From contig CAWFFB010000014.1 in the NCBI GenBank assembly GCA_963814975.1, positions 62,001-126,000 on the forward strand: a DNA stretch of 64,000 nt, given 5' to 3'. Shown here piece after piece: positions 1-8,159 of this stretch; the stretch's first letter is position 1, and every line of letters begins with the position of its first letter. Origin of the DNA: CAVUXJ01 sp963814975. Lineage in GTDB: Bacteria > Acidobacteriota > Vicinamibacteria > Vicinamibacterales > CAVVIG01. Position numbers and translations under genes: made by a program. Under the pieces are notes generated by a model. It did no database searches. It was not told where the DNA came from and saw only the letters and a program-made list of their open reading frames with translations.

Positions 1-2
1 GT

Positions 3-665
3 TGTGGAACCGGGCGCCACTCCAGGCACCTGGCGTCAAGAGGGTGCCGCGTCGTGGGACTCGATCTGTCGGCCGAGAGCATCAAGCAGGCCAAGGAAAC
101 CGAGGGTCCCAACCTCTGGTTTCGTCGGCAGGACATGCGGCTCCCGTTCGGGCACAACGCCTTCGACTATGTCCTGAACCTCTTCACAAGTTTCGGGTAT
201 TTCAGGGACCCCGAGGATCACCTGACGGTCGTTCACAACATCGCGCGGTCGCTGAAGGCGGATGGCCGCCTCGTTCTCGACTATCTCAACGCCGGTTACG
301 CCGAGACACATCTGACGCTGGAGGATGTGATTGAACGCGACGGCAATACCTATCGCATCTCGCGGTGGACCGACGCGGACCACATCTTCAAACGCATCGT
401 GGTCGACGATCGGAGCTCCGCCCCGCTCGAGTACGTCGAACGAGTGACCAAGCTCACCGTAGAGGACTTTCGGTTCATGTTTGCGCTATGCGACATGCGG
501 ATCGAAGAAATATTCGGCGACTATCGCCTGACGCCTTTCGACGTCAAGACCTCGCCGCGATTGATCCTGATGGTGAAGAAGATTGAGACGGTTCGAACAG
601 GGTTACCGGCGGGACAAGTTCTTGCGGATCCGGCTGACGGTCTCAGGTGTCATGCCGAGGTATGA
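3..665 (+). CDS. Class I SAM-dependent methyltransferase, 5' truncated by window edge
   Basis: The open frame runs into the left window edge, so the true start lies upstream. The first visible residues read CGTGRHSRHLASRG and then VVGLDLS, which is the glycine-rich SAM-binding motif I followed by the acidic motif II of class I methyltransferases. The following NAFDYVLNLFTSFGYF and LKADGRLVLDYLN segments match motifs post-I and III of the Methyltransf_11/25 type. The substrate cannot be told. Family members usually end near the LILMVKK segment; here the frame continues about 25 residues and overlaps the convergent downstream gene by 63 bp, so the last residues may be spurious read-through. Confidence 0.85.
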   Translation, partial: CGTGRHSRHLASRGCRVVGLDLSAESIKQAKETEGPNLWFRRQDMRLPFGHNAFDYVLNLFTSFGYFRDPEDHLTVVHNIARSLKADGRLVLDYLNAGYAETHLTLEDVIERDGNTYRISRWTDADHIFKRIVVDDRSSAPLEYVERVTKLTVEDFRFMFALCDMRIEEIFGDYRLTPFDVKTSPRLILMVKKIETVRTGLPAGQVLADPADGLRCHAEV

Positions 666-1220
666 CGCCAGCATGGATTGAGGCACGCGGAGCGCGATCG
701 ACGGGTACACCCTTAGAAACTCGAGATAGCGCTCCTCGGCTGGTGCGCTCAATGAGCTGACGATGCGTTGATCCTTGGCCGCCGCGTGGCGCTGCAAGCC
801 GGTTCGAAACGCCGCCGCATACGCGGATACGTCGTCCACGAGTTTCTGGTGCGACGGACCGTCGATCAGCAGCACTTCGGAGTCCTCGATGGCATCGATG
901 AAATACAGGGACGGCGTCCGGGCAGACAGGCTGGTGGCATCCGCGAGCCACCAGGTTTCCGGCGCGAACTGGACGATGTGCTCTTTGCCTTTGGAATCGA
1001 TGACGTAGTTCCGCAAACAACCGCTGGCGACGAATGCAGCGTACCGCGTGATGTCACCGGCCCGTTGGAGGAATTCCCCTGCTGGAAGCCGCCTGAAAAC
1101 GAAGGCGGACCGAATCTGGTCAACATCCTGATCGCTGAACGCGGCTCTGGCGGCCAGGTACGCTCTGAGCACATCGAAGGCAGATGTCGGAATCGAGTCC
1201 GGATCGAGTTCGCTGGCCAT
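603..1220 (-). CDS. Crp/Fnr family transcriptional regulator
   Basis: The 205-residue product has an N-terminal cyclic-nucleotide-binding-like beta roll (about residues 30-120, including the AGDITRYAAFVASGCLR stretch) and a C-terminal winged helix with the recognition segment MLASYLGMTPETVSRIRKNL. It lacks Fnr-type N-terminal cysteine clusters, so it is probably not an oxygen sensor of the Fnr type. The ligand and targets are unknown. It is convergent with the truncated methyltransferase and overlaps its 3' end. It may be a local stress or redox regulator, but nothing nearby shows a binding site. Confidence 0.85.
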   Translation of the reverse strand: MASELDPDSIPTSAFDVLRAYLAARAAFSDQDVDQIRSAFVFRRLPAGEFLQRAGDITRYAAFVASGCLRNYVIDSKGKEHIVQFAPETWWLADATSLSARTPSLYFIDAIEDSEVLLIDGPSHQKLVDDVSAYAAAFRTGLQRHAAAKDQRIVSSLSAPAEERYLEFLRVYPSIALRVPQSMLASYLGMTPETVSRIRKNLSRR

Positions 1221-1337
1221 GACGGATCCGCCTGACAGGGGTGCGCCGACGTTTGCGGCCGAATGGGATTACAGCATGGATTCGCTGCACCAGACAAATG
1301 ACACCGACATAACGGCAATCGAAGTGGATGGCGACGA

Positions 1338-1631
1338 TCACTCCCCCTCGATCCGTTTCTGAATGTCGTCCGCGCGTTGGCTGGAACGGAACTCGATGAT
1401 TCTGAAATCGGCGAGACCGTGCTCGTAAAACGGATCTTCCCCGGCGATGGCCTCGATTTGTTTTCGATTCCTGCCGACGGCCAAAATGACCCCGCCATCT
1501 CTCGGTATCTTTCGACCCGAGACCAGGAAATTGCCGGAAGCGTGGTACTTCTTCAAGAACCTGACGTGGGCGGTCATGTGCGCATCAATGTCGGCGAGGG
1601 GGACCTTGTAGGTCAGCTCGATGATGAACAT
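1338..1631 (-). CDS. YciI-like (YCII domain) protein
   Basis: This 97-residue protein matches the YCII-related fold: a start of MFIIELTYKVPL, the central HVRFLKKYHASGNFLVSGRKIPRDGG stretch split between sheet and helix, and the conserved EDPFYEHGLADFRIIEF end. Family members are small dimeric ferredoxin-like proteins with a conserved His-Asp pair; the H of the AHVRFLKK helix and the D of the EDPF motif are present. Catalytic roles proposed for the family include dehydrochlorination and muconolactone-type chemistry, but the substrate here is unknown. It stands alone between the Crp/Fnr gene and an MBL-fold gene on the same strand. Confidence 0.8.
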   Translation of the reverse strand: MFIIELTYKVPLADIDAHMTAHVRFLKKYHASGNFLVSGRKIPRDGGVILAVGRNRKQIEAIAGEDPFYEHGLADFRIIEFRSSQRADDIQKRIEGE

Positions 1632-1758
1632 GACCGCTCAGCTTGCATGAAACACAGGACGGCGTAAAGGGGACGAATCGCGTTCCGCGGGGGAATCCAG
1701 CGGCTGGGCATGCTCATCGACATGCGCGAGGACGCGAACCGAGGCCACGTGCGTCGGG

Positions 1759-2415
1759 CTATTTCAGGCCAAGCCGTTGCTTGACGGTCGGCCAGTCTCG
1801 TTTGAGCGCGAGGAAGGCGCCCAGGTCGGGGCAGCGGAGGAACGGGTTCGTGGCGCGCTCCAGGCCGATCGTCGAACTGGGACGCACCCCGTAGTCGTGC
1901 CCGGGCCACACGGTGGCGTCGTCGGGGAGCCGGTCGAGCAGCCGCCGAAGGCTGGCCCACTCCGTGCGCGCGTCATCATCGTTGGTGGTGCCGCCCACCT
2001 TCCCGACGAAGACGAGGTCGCCGGTGATTGCAATCTTCCACGAGGGCTCGTAGACCACCAAGTGATCGGGGCAGTGCCCCGGCAAATGAAGGAACTGGAA
2101 CTGTAGACCGCCGACGTGGAGTTTCTGCTCGTCGCCGAGGCCAAGGTCCGGACTGACCAGCAGGGAACCCGCGAACGCGGCCACCGGCGCCGCAGTCAAC
2201 TCCGCGGCCCTGGCATTGCCGTTCGTGTGATCCGGATGTCCGTGGGTGTTGATCACGTGTGTGACTCTCAGCCCCTGGTCCCTCGCACGTTGGACGAACA
2301 CTTCGGGCGAGTACGACGGGTCGATCAGCACGCCCTGCCTGGTATCCCGGTCGCCGAGCAGGTAGCCGAAGTTCCGGTCGCCGCCGGCGCGAATCTGTTC
2401 GAAGATGAGCTGCAT
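1759..2415 (-). CDS. MBL-fold hydrolase, glyoxalase II / persulfide dioxygenase-like
   Basis: The 218-residue product carries the metal-binding motif THGHPDHTNG, a second histidine in the HLPGHCPDH segment, the bridging aspartate in AITGDLVF and the C-terminal histidine in WPGHDYG. These are the metal ligands of the metallo-beta-lactamase fold as used in hydroxyacylglutathione hydrolases and persulfide dioxygenases (ETHE1). No rhodanese domain is fused. It is a cytoplasmic protein without signal peptide. A 21-bp tandem repeat lies about 55 bp upstream of its start and may regulate it. The exact reaction cannot be assigned from sequence alone. Confidence 0.85.
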   Translation of the reverse strand: MQLIFEQIRAGGDRNFGYLLGDRDTRQGVLIDPSYSPEVFVQRARDQGLRVTHVINTHGHPDHTNGNARAAELTAAPVAAFAGSLLVSPDLGLGDEQKLHVGGLQFQFLHLPGHCPDHLVVYEPSWKIAITGDLVFVGKVGGTTNDDDARTEWASLRRLLDRLPDDATVWPGHDYGVRPSSTIGLERATNPFLRCPDLGAFLALKRDWPTVKQRLGLK

Positions 2416-2467
2416 ATCGGGGCCTTCCTCGGCTGACTACTGTAGCTCTCGTGAGAACCGGCTTCGA

Positions 2468-2508
2468 TCTGGAATCTAGTCCTTGTTCTCTGGAATCTAG
2501 TCCTTGTT
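2468..2508. repeat. Tandem 20-bp direct repeat, period 21 bp
   Basis: The 20-bp unit TCTGGAATCTAGTCCTTGTT occurs exactly twice (2468-2487 and 2489-2508) separated by one base. Each unit contains an imperfect inverted core GGANTNNANTCC. It sits 53-93 bp upstream of the minus-strand MBL-fold gene, a plausible position for tandem operator sites or UP-type elements. Confidence 0.6.
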
Positions 2509-2602
2509 GTCCCGATACGGGTCACTAGTCGTGTTCCAGGAGCGTATGAAAGACATGACAACCATTGTCAGTCGAAAGTGACGCGGAACGTCACTCCGCT
2601 CC

Positions 2603-2620
2603 CAAGACTGCGCAGTCTTG
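2603..2620. repeat. Perfect 18-bp palindrome
   Basis: CAAGACTGCGCAGTCTTG is a perfect inverted repeat with no spacer, in the gap between the divergent MBL-fold and FecR genes. It could be a dimeric regulator operator or a cruciform/hairpin; no T-tract follows, so it is not an obvious terminator. Confidence 0.55.
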
Positions 2621-2868
2621 CGTCCTTAGTGAGGCCGGCATCCGGACTGCGCTTGGCGGTTGGTTTGCAAGCTCATCAACTGCGCTCTCTTGAACCGCGC
2701 ATCGAAACACCCGCATCGCGTCGTTCTCACCCTACGACCATGGCAGGCAACAGGCTCCGCCAGCAGAAACGTCATTGACTACGGGTTGGCGGCATAGGAC
2801 GGCGTGCTCAAATTCGAAGAGTCTTCCACCGGCGATGCTGAAAAGCGTCTCTGGTCATGAGAGGTTAC

Positions 2869-3318
2869 ATGACCATTATTCGACACTCTGCGTGCGTCCT
2901 CACGCTGGTGCTCGCGGCCACGCCTGCAATGGGGCAGCCTTCGTCCGCCGCGGGACGAGTCAAGGTCGTTTCGGGTTCGGCCTTCATCATGCGTGAAAGT
3001 GGGCTGATTCCGGCCCGGGCTGGACAGGCCGTGTTCGAAGCTGATGGGCTCAGGACCGGGGTCGATGGACGCATTGGCGTCACGCTGAAGGACGACACCC
3101 GGGTCTCACTCGGACCCAGTAGCGAGGTGCGCCTCGAGCGCTTCGTGTACGCGCCGGCAGACGGCAGTCTCGGATTGGTGCTCAAGATTGTACGCGGAGT
3201 GACGGCGTACGTCTCAGGCCGAATCGCAAAGCTCGCTCCCGACTCCGTCCGTCTCGAAACGCCGACGGCCATCGTCGGGGTGCGGGGAACGAGCCTGGCC
3301 ATCCGCGTCGGACCGTAG
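2869..3318 (+). CDS. Secreted FecR-domain protein
   Basis: A 149-residue protein with a Sec signal peptide (MTIIRHSACVLTLVLAATPAMG) followed by a single FecR domain: KVVSGSAFIMR, DGLRTGVDGRIGVTLKDDTRVSLGPSSEVRL and the closing VRLETPTAIVGVRGTSLAI. It lacks the anti-sigma helical region and transmembrane helix of classical FecR, so it is a periplasmic FecR-only protein. I chose the ATG at 2869 because GAGAGG lies just upstream; an in-frame ATG 12 bp earlier is possible. Its stop overlaps the GTG start of the OmpA-family lipoprotein by one base, so the two are translationally coupled. Confidence 0.85.
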   Translation: MTIIRHSACVLTLVLAATPAMGQPSSAAGRVKVVSGSAFIMRESGLIPARAGQAVFEADGLRTGVDGRIGVTLKDDTRVSLGPSSEVRLERFVYAPADGSLGLVLKIVRGVTAYVSGRIAKLAPDSVRLETPTAIVGVRGTSLAIRVGP

Positions 3319-3956
3319 TGACGAGCGCACCCCCAATCGCCATCGTCCTCGCGACGCTCGCCGCGGCGTCGGTGATGGCGTGCGGCGCGAGACGCATCGC
3401 GGGCCCGTCGCGTCCAGGGCAGGACTTGATCGTGTTGCTGACGGACTCGGAAAGCGGTTCGACGGGACGCGCCCGCGTCTCGAACTCATCAGGGTCCTCG
3501 GACCTGGACGCTCCGCGCGACGCAACACACGTGGCCGCGAACCAGCCGCCCGGCCCGATTCGCACGTTGAGCGAGGCCGAGGTGAAGCGGATTTTCGGCG
3601 ACGCCTTATCGGCTCTGCCGCCCACGACCCAGCGCTTCACCTTGTACTTCCGATTCGAGTCTGATCTGCTGACCGACGAATCTCGCGCGCTCGTGCCCGA
3701 GATTCGGAAGGCCGTCAACGAACGCTTGGTCCCGGACGTTGCGGTCGTCGGGCATACAGACACCATGGGCCTTCCCGAAGCGAACTTCAAGCTAGGGCTC
3801 GAGCGGGCGATCACTGTCCGCAATCTTCTCGTGGGGGCCGGGCTTGACGCCTCCTCCATCGAGATCACGTCGCACGGCGAAGCGGATCTTCTGATTCAGA
3901 CGGCCGATCAGACTCTGGAGCGCCGCAATCGCCGTGTCGAAATCGCGGTACGGTAA
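3318..3956 (+). CDS. OmpA-family lipoprotein
   Basis: The 212-residue product begins with a GTG in a TAGTG overlap with the FecR gene. A lipoprotein signal with lipobox ASVMAC (about residues 17-22) is followed by a low-complexity linker and a C-terminal OmpA/MotB peptidoglycan-binding domain (about 105-212) with the HTDTMGLPEANFKLGLERA and RRNRRVEIAV motifs. The Asp and Arg that hold diaminopimelate (HTD and RRVEI) are present. The protein probably tethers the outer membrane to peptidoglycan. In related genomes FecR and OmpA genes often precede a CHASE2-cyclase gene; none follows here. Confidence 0.85.
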   Translation: MTSAPPIAIVLATLAAASVMACGARRIAGPSRPGQDLIVLLTDSESGSTGRARVSNSSGSSDLDAPRDATHVAANQPPGPIRTLSEAEVKRIFGDALSALPPTTQRFTLYFRFESDLLTDESRALVPEIRKAVNERLVPDVAVVGHTDTMGLPEANFKLGLERAITVRNLLVGAGLDASSIEITSHGEADLLIQTADQTLERRNRRVEIAVR

Positions 3957-4014
3957 GCGTCCAGCTTGACGAGCGTCGGGCCAACGAGGCCAAGGAGATT
4001 CGCCTGGCGACATC

Positions 4015-5331
4015 CTACCGTGCTTCTTCCAAGGCGACTCCCGTCTCGCGCCGCAGTTCAGATTCGAGCGTCGGCATATCCACCGCCCGTTCCATGCGCG
4101 CAATCACGATCGTCGCGAGTGCATTACCGAGCACGTTGACCGGGACAAACGCGGACGAGAGCAGGCGGTGCACGCCGAGAATGAGTCCGATACTGGCGAC
4201 GGGTATCGTGCCGGTCGAGGCCAGTGTGGACGCGAGGACGACGATGGCCGAACCTGCAACCCCCGCCCCTCCCTTCGACGTGAACAGCATGACCGCGAGC
4301 AGTCCCAACTGTTGACGGACCGACAGGTCGATACCGACGGCTTGCGCGAGGAAGACCGAGACGGTCGCGAAATACAAGCAGGTGCCGTCATGGTTGAACG
4401 CGTAGCCAGCCGGCAACACGAGCGCGACCACCGGCTCGTCGACGCCGAGTTGACGCAGTTTGGCGTGCAGGCGCGGGAACACCGATTCGCTGGAGCTGGT
4501 TCCCACTACGATCATCAGTTCCGCCGAGAAATAGCGGATCAACCGGAGGAGGTTGATGCCGAATCCCCACGCGATTGGCGCCAGCACGAGGGCCACGAAC
4601 AGCGCGCAGCAGACGTAGAATTCGGCAACGAGCCTGCCGAGCGCCAACAGCGACGACGGCCCGAACTTGCCCACGGTGAACGCAATCGCGCCAAACGCCC
4701 CGATCGGCGCCACATACATCACGAACCCAATCATCTTGAACAGCACCTGCGACACGAAGTGGATGGCGTCGACCGCAGGCCGTCCCTTCGGGCCCATCGC
4801 CAGCAGCGCGAAGGCGAACAGCAGCGAGAAGAACAGGACCGGGATGACGTCACCGTCGGCAAAGGCGCCAACCGCGCTCGCTGGCACGAGATTGAGAAGG
4901 AACTCGCCGAATCCAACCGGTCGGGCCATCCCGGCCGCGTTGGGCACATTGTCATCGGCCAGGGTGGTCGGGTCGACGTTCATGCCGACGCCCGGCGCCC
5001 ACATATTCACCAGCACCAGGCCCACCACCAGCGCGATCGTCGTCACGACCTCGAAATAGATCAGCGCCTTGATTGCGACGCGACCGACCCGCCTGGCGTC
5101 GCTGACGCTGGCGATCCCGTGCACCACCGTGCAGAAGATGATCGGCGCCACCAGCATCCGTACGAGTTTGATGAAGAGATCGCCAAGCGGCTTCATCGCA
5201 TCCGCGCTCCCCGGCCACAGGTAACCGGCGAGGACGCCCAGCAGCATCGCGACGAGAATCTGGACCGAGAGGTCCTTGTACAGGGGACGCCCGCGCTTCT
5301 GCGAGGCGTAATCGGCCGAGTCGGTGATCAC
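4015..5331 (-). CDS. dctA: DctA-type dicarboxylate/proton symporter
   Basis: This roughly 438-residue inner-membrane transporter belongs to the DAACS family (PF00375). Signature elements are present: the serine-rich hairpin GTSSSESVFPRLHAKL, the AGYAFNHDGTCLY motif of TM7, and TSKGGAGVAGSA of the second hairpin. It should import C4-dicarboxylates or related acids with protons or sodium. I place the start at the GTG at 5331, just after the stop of the upstream gene; an ATG at 5382 would give 17 more residues but overlaps that gene by 41 bp. Its position behind a decarboxylase-like gene and an amidohydrolase suggests uptake for organic-acid catabolism. Confidence 0.88.
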   Translation of the reverse strand: MITDSADYASQKRGRPLYKDLSVQILVAMLLGVLAGYLWPGSADAMKPLGDLFIKLVRMLVAPIIFCTVVHGIASVSDARRVGRVAIKALIYFEVVTTIALVVGLVLVNMWAPGVGMNVDPTTLADDNVPNAAGMARPVGFGEFLLNLVPASAVGAFADGDVIPVLFFSLLFAFALLAMGPKGRPAVDAIHFVSQVLFKMIGFVMYVAPIGAFGAIAFTVGKFGPSSLLALGRLVAEFYVCCALFVALVLAPIAWGFGINLLRLIRYFSAELMIVVGTSSSESVFPRLHAKLRQLGVDEPVVALVLPAGYAFNHDGTCLYFATVSVFLAQAVGIDLSVRQQLGLLAVMLFTSKGGAGVAGSAIVVLASTLASTGTIPVASIGLILGVHRLLSSAFVPVNVLGNALATIVIARMERAVDMPTLESELRRETGVALEEAR

Positions 5332-5341
5332 GGTGCGTCCG

Positions 5342-6239
5342 TTACTCCGCGGCGGCACCAAGAATTCGCGCTGCATCGGCAAACAGTTCGTCGACGGAAG
5401 GACATCGTGGAATCAGACCCTGACGGAACGCGCGGGTGGCGATCTCGCCCAGTGATCCGCAGATGGCCTCGATGCCGAAGCGGAGCGGGTCGTCCGCGCC
5501 GGTCGGGAGCGCGGCGGCCGCCCGACTTTCTTTGAGCACGCGATAGACTTCACGCACGACGTCGGGGCGCGAGTGGGCGATCGATTGCCGCATCACGGCG
5601 AGATGGTTGATCGGCACTCCCCCATGCGCGCGCGCCCAGTTACGACCCTTCGCTTCGTGGTCGGGAATCAGGTGCTTCAGAGGCCCCTCTGGGGCCACGT
5701 CGCCGAGAATTGCGGCGTCGATCTCGCCGTCGAGCAGCATCTGCTTGAGGACCTTGCCCTCAGGCGCGCGCTCGACGATTGGAGGGTCGCGGTACTCGGA
5801 CAGATGCGGGTCCTCGAACGTCACCCACGTCACACTGTCGAGATCGATGCCGTAGTCCTCAGCCAGGAATCCGCGCACCCACGCGCCCGTGGTCTGGGTA
5901 TAAGCGCGCACGCCTACACGCGTGCCATTCAGGTCCGGCGCGGTCAGCGGCCGCTTGTCGGCATTGTAGAAGATCGTGTGATGCTGGTTGCGGCCGACAA
6001 TCGTCGCGGGCAAGAGCACGTACGGCTTGCCGGTACGCCCTCGCCTGCAGAAAGGTCACCATGGCGAGCTCACCGAAGTCGTACTTCAGATCGCGCACCA
6101 TCGCCTTGAACTGCGTGTTGGCGACTTTCACCTCGATGTAGTCGAATGTCACCAACGGCGAGGATATCTGGCCGCTCTTCAAGGCCTTCGTGCTCGGGTG
6201 GTTGCCGAGCAGGGAATGCAGGGTGACGGGGGCGCTCAT
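5342..6239 (-). CDS. 4,5-dihydroxyphthalate decarboxylase / SBP-like protein, frameshifted
   Basis: Two adjoining frames together make one protein of about 298 residues. The N-terminal part starts at 6239 with MSAPVTLHSLLGNHPSTKAL and reaches LAMVTFLQARAY; homology resumes one base later as GKPYVLLPATIVGRNQHHTI in another frame and runs to 5342. One extra base near 6030-6034 accounts for the break. The sequence resembles the periplasmic-binding-like fold family that includes 4,5-dihydroxyphthalate decarboxylase and NMT1/THI5 proteins, but there is no signal peptide, favouring a cytoplasmic enzyme. Its ATG overlaps the amidohydrolase stop by one base (TGATG), and dctA follows closely. Confidence 0.75.
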
Positions 6240-7111
6240 CACCGATATCGCGACTGTCCGGCGAGCGATGGATACAGCGCCTGGGCGGTGAGTGAAAAGA
6301 TCGATTCGCGGTCGCGCTCCGGCAGGAAGGCGAGCGTATCCTGAGCCAGGCCGAGGAGATCCGGCAGCGGCCGTTCCGACGCCGGATAGTTGGAGCCCCA
6401 GGCGATGCGCGACGCGCCGAAATCGGCGACGAGCCGCCCGAAAAACGTCTCTGGCGTGGCCTTTCCGGCTCGCGCGCCGACCAGGTTCCGTTCCGTCACC
6501 TTCAAATAGACGTTTGGATATCGGGCGAGATCCCACAGCCCGCTGGCGGCTCTGTACGGCGGCCCGTCGTCCTGCACCGGCCGCGCCAGGTGATCAAGAA
6601 TCACACGCAGCCCCGGAAAGCGCTCGAGCACATTCACGAGTTGCGGAATTCCCTCCGCCGTCATCTGCAGGCAGACGGGAAGCCGTTCCTCTTCCGCCTT
6701 GCGCCACGCCGGGAAGGAACGGGGATCGTCGAGCCACCCGGCCTGGCCTGGCATCGTGCTTCCTGTCGTAAACAGCCTCAAGCCGGTCAGGCCTTTCGCC
6801 TTCCAATACGCCATCATCTCGAGGGCGTCGATGGAAACGATGTCGCACGAGAACACACCCGCGAAACGGTCTGGATATGCCTTGACGGCATCGGCGACAT
6901 AGGAGTTGTCATGTCCATAGCAGGTCGACGCCTGGACGAGCGCGGCTTTCCGCACGCCGGCGCGATCCTGCTCGACGATCATCTGCTCGACGCTCACGGG
7001 CCGGTCCCGCGACCAGGCGGATTGGTGGCCGCCGATTGGCGCGCGCGGATAGCGCAGCGTGTCGGTGGAGATGACGTGTGGATGGATGTCGACGACTTCG
7101 GTAGTCACCAT
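6239..7111 (-). CDS. Amidohydrolase 2 family metal-dependent hydrolase
   Basis: A 290-residue TIM-barrel protein of PF04909. It has the N-terminal metal motif DIHPH, the central VILDHLARP with catalytic/metal histidine, and the C-terminal WGSNYPASERPL where family members have WGSDYP; an Asn replaces the usual catalytic Asp. Family members include 2-pyrone-4,6-dicarboxylate hydrolases, lactonases and non-oxidative aromatic decarboxylases. It is translationally coupled to the dihydroxyphthalate-decarboxylase-like gene, so a shared aromatic-acid or lactone pathway is likely. The Asp-to-Asn change may alter chemistry or be a sequencing error. Confidence 0.85.
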   Translation of the reverse strand: MVTTEVVDIHPHVISTDTLRYPRAPIGGHQSAWSRDRPVSVEQMIVEQDRAGVRKAALVQASTCYGHDNSYVADAVKAYPDRFAGVFSCDIVSIDALEMMAYWKAKGLTGLRLFTTGSTMPGQAGWLDDPRSFPAWRKAEEERLPVCLQMTAEGIPQLVNVLERFPGLRVILDHLARPVQDDGPPYRAASGLWDLARYPNVYLKVTERNLVGARAGKATPETFFGRLVADFGASRIAWGSNYPASERPLPDLLGLAQDTLAFLPERDRESIFSLTAQALYPSLAGQSRYR

Positions 7112-7133
7112 GCGATCCTGGGGAGCAACTCGA

Positions 7134-8159
7134 TCATGCCTTCAGCGGCGCCCCGAGCGTCGCCTTGAGCTTGTCGATCGGATCGACGAGCGGATCGGCC
7201 TTCGTCCAGTCGACGCCGACGATGCCGTACAACCAGGCGGGCATGGACACCGGCTCGATGACGATCGGGATCAGGCGGCGCTTTCTGTCGCCCATGTCGA
7301 GGACTTTACAGACGATCGCTTCTTCCTCGCAGTTGCCGCTGTTCAGGTACCTGGGCGAAACCACCGCGACGGTGTAGCGGCTCTCGCGCACGCACCGTTC
7401 CATCTCCTGCAGAAAACTCGCATTGGCTGGGAAATCGCGCTCGTCGATGGCGACCCGGTAGCCGTCGGCCTCGAGGGCCTGCAGCAGATCGGTCGCGAAG
7501 GCCTTGTCGATACCGTCGTGTCGGTAGCTGAGAAAGACGTCGTAGCGGGGCTTCGGCGCCGGTCCCGCGTCGAGCGCGGGCGCGTCCCAGCGAACCGGAG
7601 ACAGGACCGAAGCGGGAACGGCCTGGGCCGTCGCGAGCAAACAGACGATCAGGAACGGGATCCACACGAAATATGAAGTGGCGATCAGGGTTCGGCAGCG
7701 GTCGATCGACCCCCGGGTCCAGAGCCGTTCAGGCGCACCGGCAGCGTCGAACAGCAGATCGTCGCTCGAAAGTCCCGGGTTGGCCTGTCTGTACGTCGCG
7801 CCGAGCGTTGTCATCTCCGAACCGATCACGATCGGTTTGCCGGCGTACCGCGCGGTGCACGCCCGTTGGGCGTACCCACCGACGGAGAAGGATCCGATTC
7901 CGAGGATCAGTGCCGCGATCGCGGCAGCCAACCAGATACGCGGCCGCGTCGTCCCGCGCCACACGATGAACGGAAGAATCGAGAGGCCGACGATCGCCGC
8001 CGATGCCAGCGCCGCGAAGGAACGTCCGCCCGCGTTGGACTCGGCCAGGACCTGCGGCGGCGGCGCGAGCGCCGCGGCGGCTGCCGCGAGAAGAACGGCA
8101 GCGACGCCCAGCCATACTCGTCGCTGCCGCGCTGCAGGCAGTCGGACGCCCTTCGTCAT
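7134..8159 (-). CDS. Four-TM membrane protein with C-terminal TIR domain
   Basis: The 341-residue product has predicted membrane helices at about 15-35, 47-68, 74-96 and 158-178, with a periplasmic loop of about 60 residues (97-157, with Cys101 and Cys155) between the third and fourth. The C-terminal half (about 205-335) is a TIR domain: YDVFLSYRHDG (box 1), RVAIDERDFPANASF, VAVVSPRYLNSGNCEEEA and a box-3-like end. Glu278-280 lie where NAD-hydrolysing TIR domains keep the catalytic glutamate. The topology puts TIR in the cytoplasm. The ATG overlaps the stop of the secreted ankyrin gene upstream (ATGA), so the two are co-translated and probably act together. Confidence 0.85.
   Translation of the reverse strand: MTKGVRLPAARQRRVWLGVAAVLLAAAAAALAPPPQVLAESNAGGRSFAALASAAIVGLSILPFIVWRGTTRPRIWLAAAIAALILGIGSFSVGGYAQRACTARYAGKPIVIGSEMTTLGATYRQANPGLSSDDLLFDAAGAPERLWTRGSIDRCRTLIATSYFVWIPFLIVCLLATAQAVPASVLSPVRWDAPALDAGPAPKPRYDVFLSYRHDGIDKAFATDLLQALEADGYRVAIDERDFPANASFLQEMERCVRESRYTVAVVSPRYLNSGNCEEEAIVCKVLDMGDRKRRLIPIVIEPVSMPAWLYGIVGVDWTKADPLVDPIDKLKATLGAPLKA

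Larger units (their letters stand above)
2416..2868. other. Intergenic region between divergent genes
   Basis: This 453-bp gap holds the 21-bp tandem repeat and the 18-bp palindrome described separately. A minus-strand reading ending at 2568 yields a tail resembling the last strands of a histidine-kinase ATPase domain, but the preceding sequence lacks any kinase motif and is not called. No other gene is seen. Confidence 0.5.

Noticed and set aside
2568..2675. Minus-strand tail GSGVTFRVTFD resembling the end of a histidine kinase
   Set aside because: The preceding 25 residues have no GLGL or HATPase motif and a stop follows closely; chance similarity or a very old remnant.
4168..5535. Long plus-strand open frame opposite dctA
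   Set aside because: Highly charged, Arg/Asp/His-rich composition typical of the antisense of a GC-rich gene; dctA has clear family motifs.
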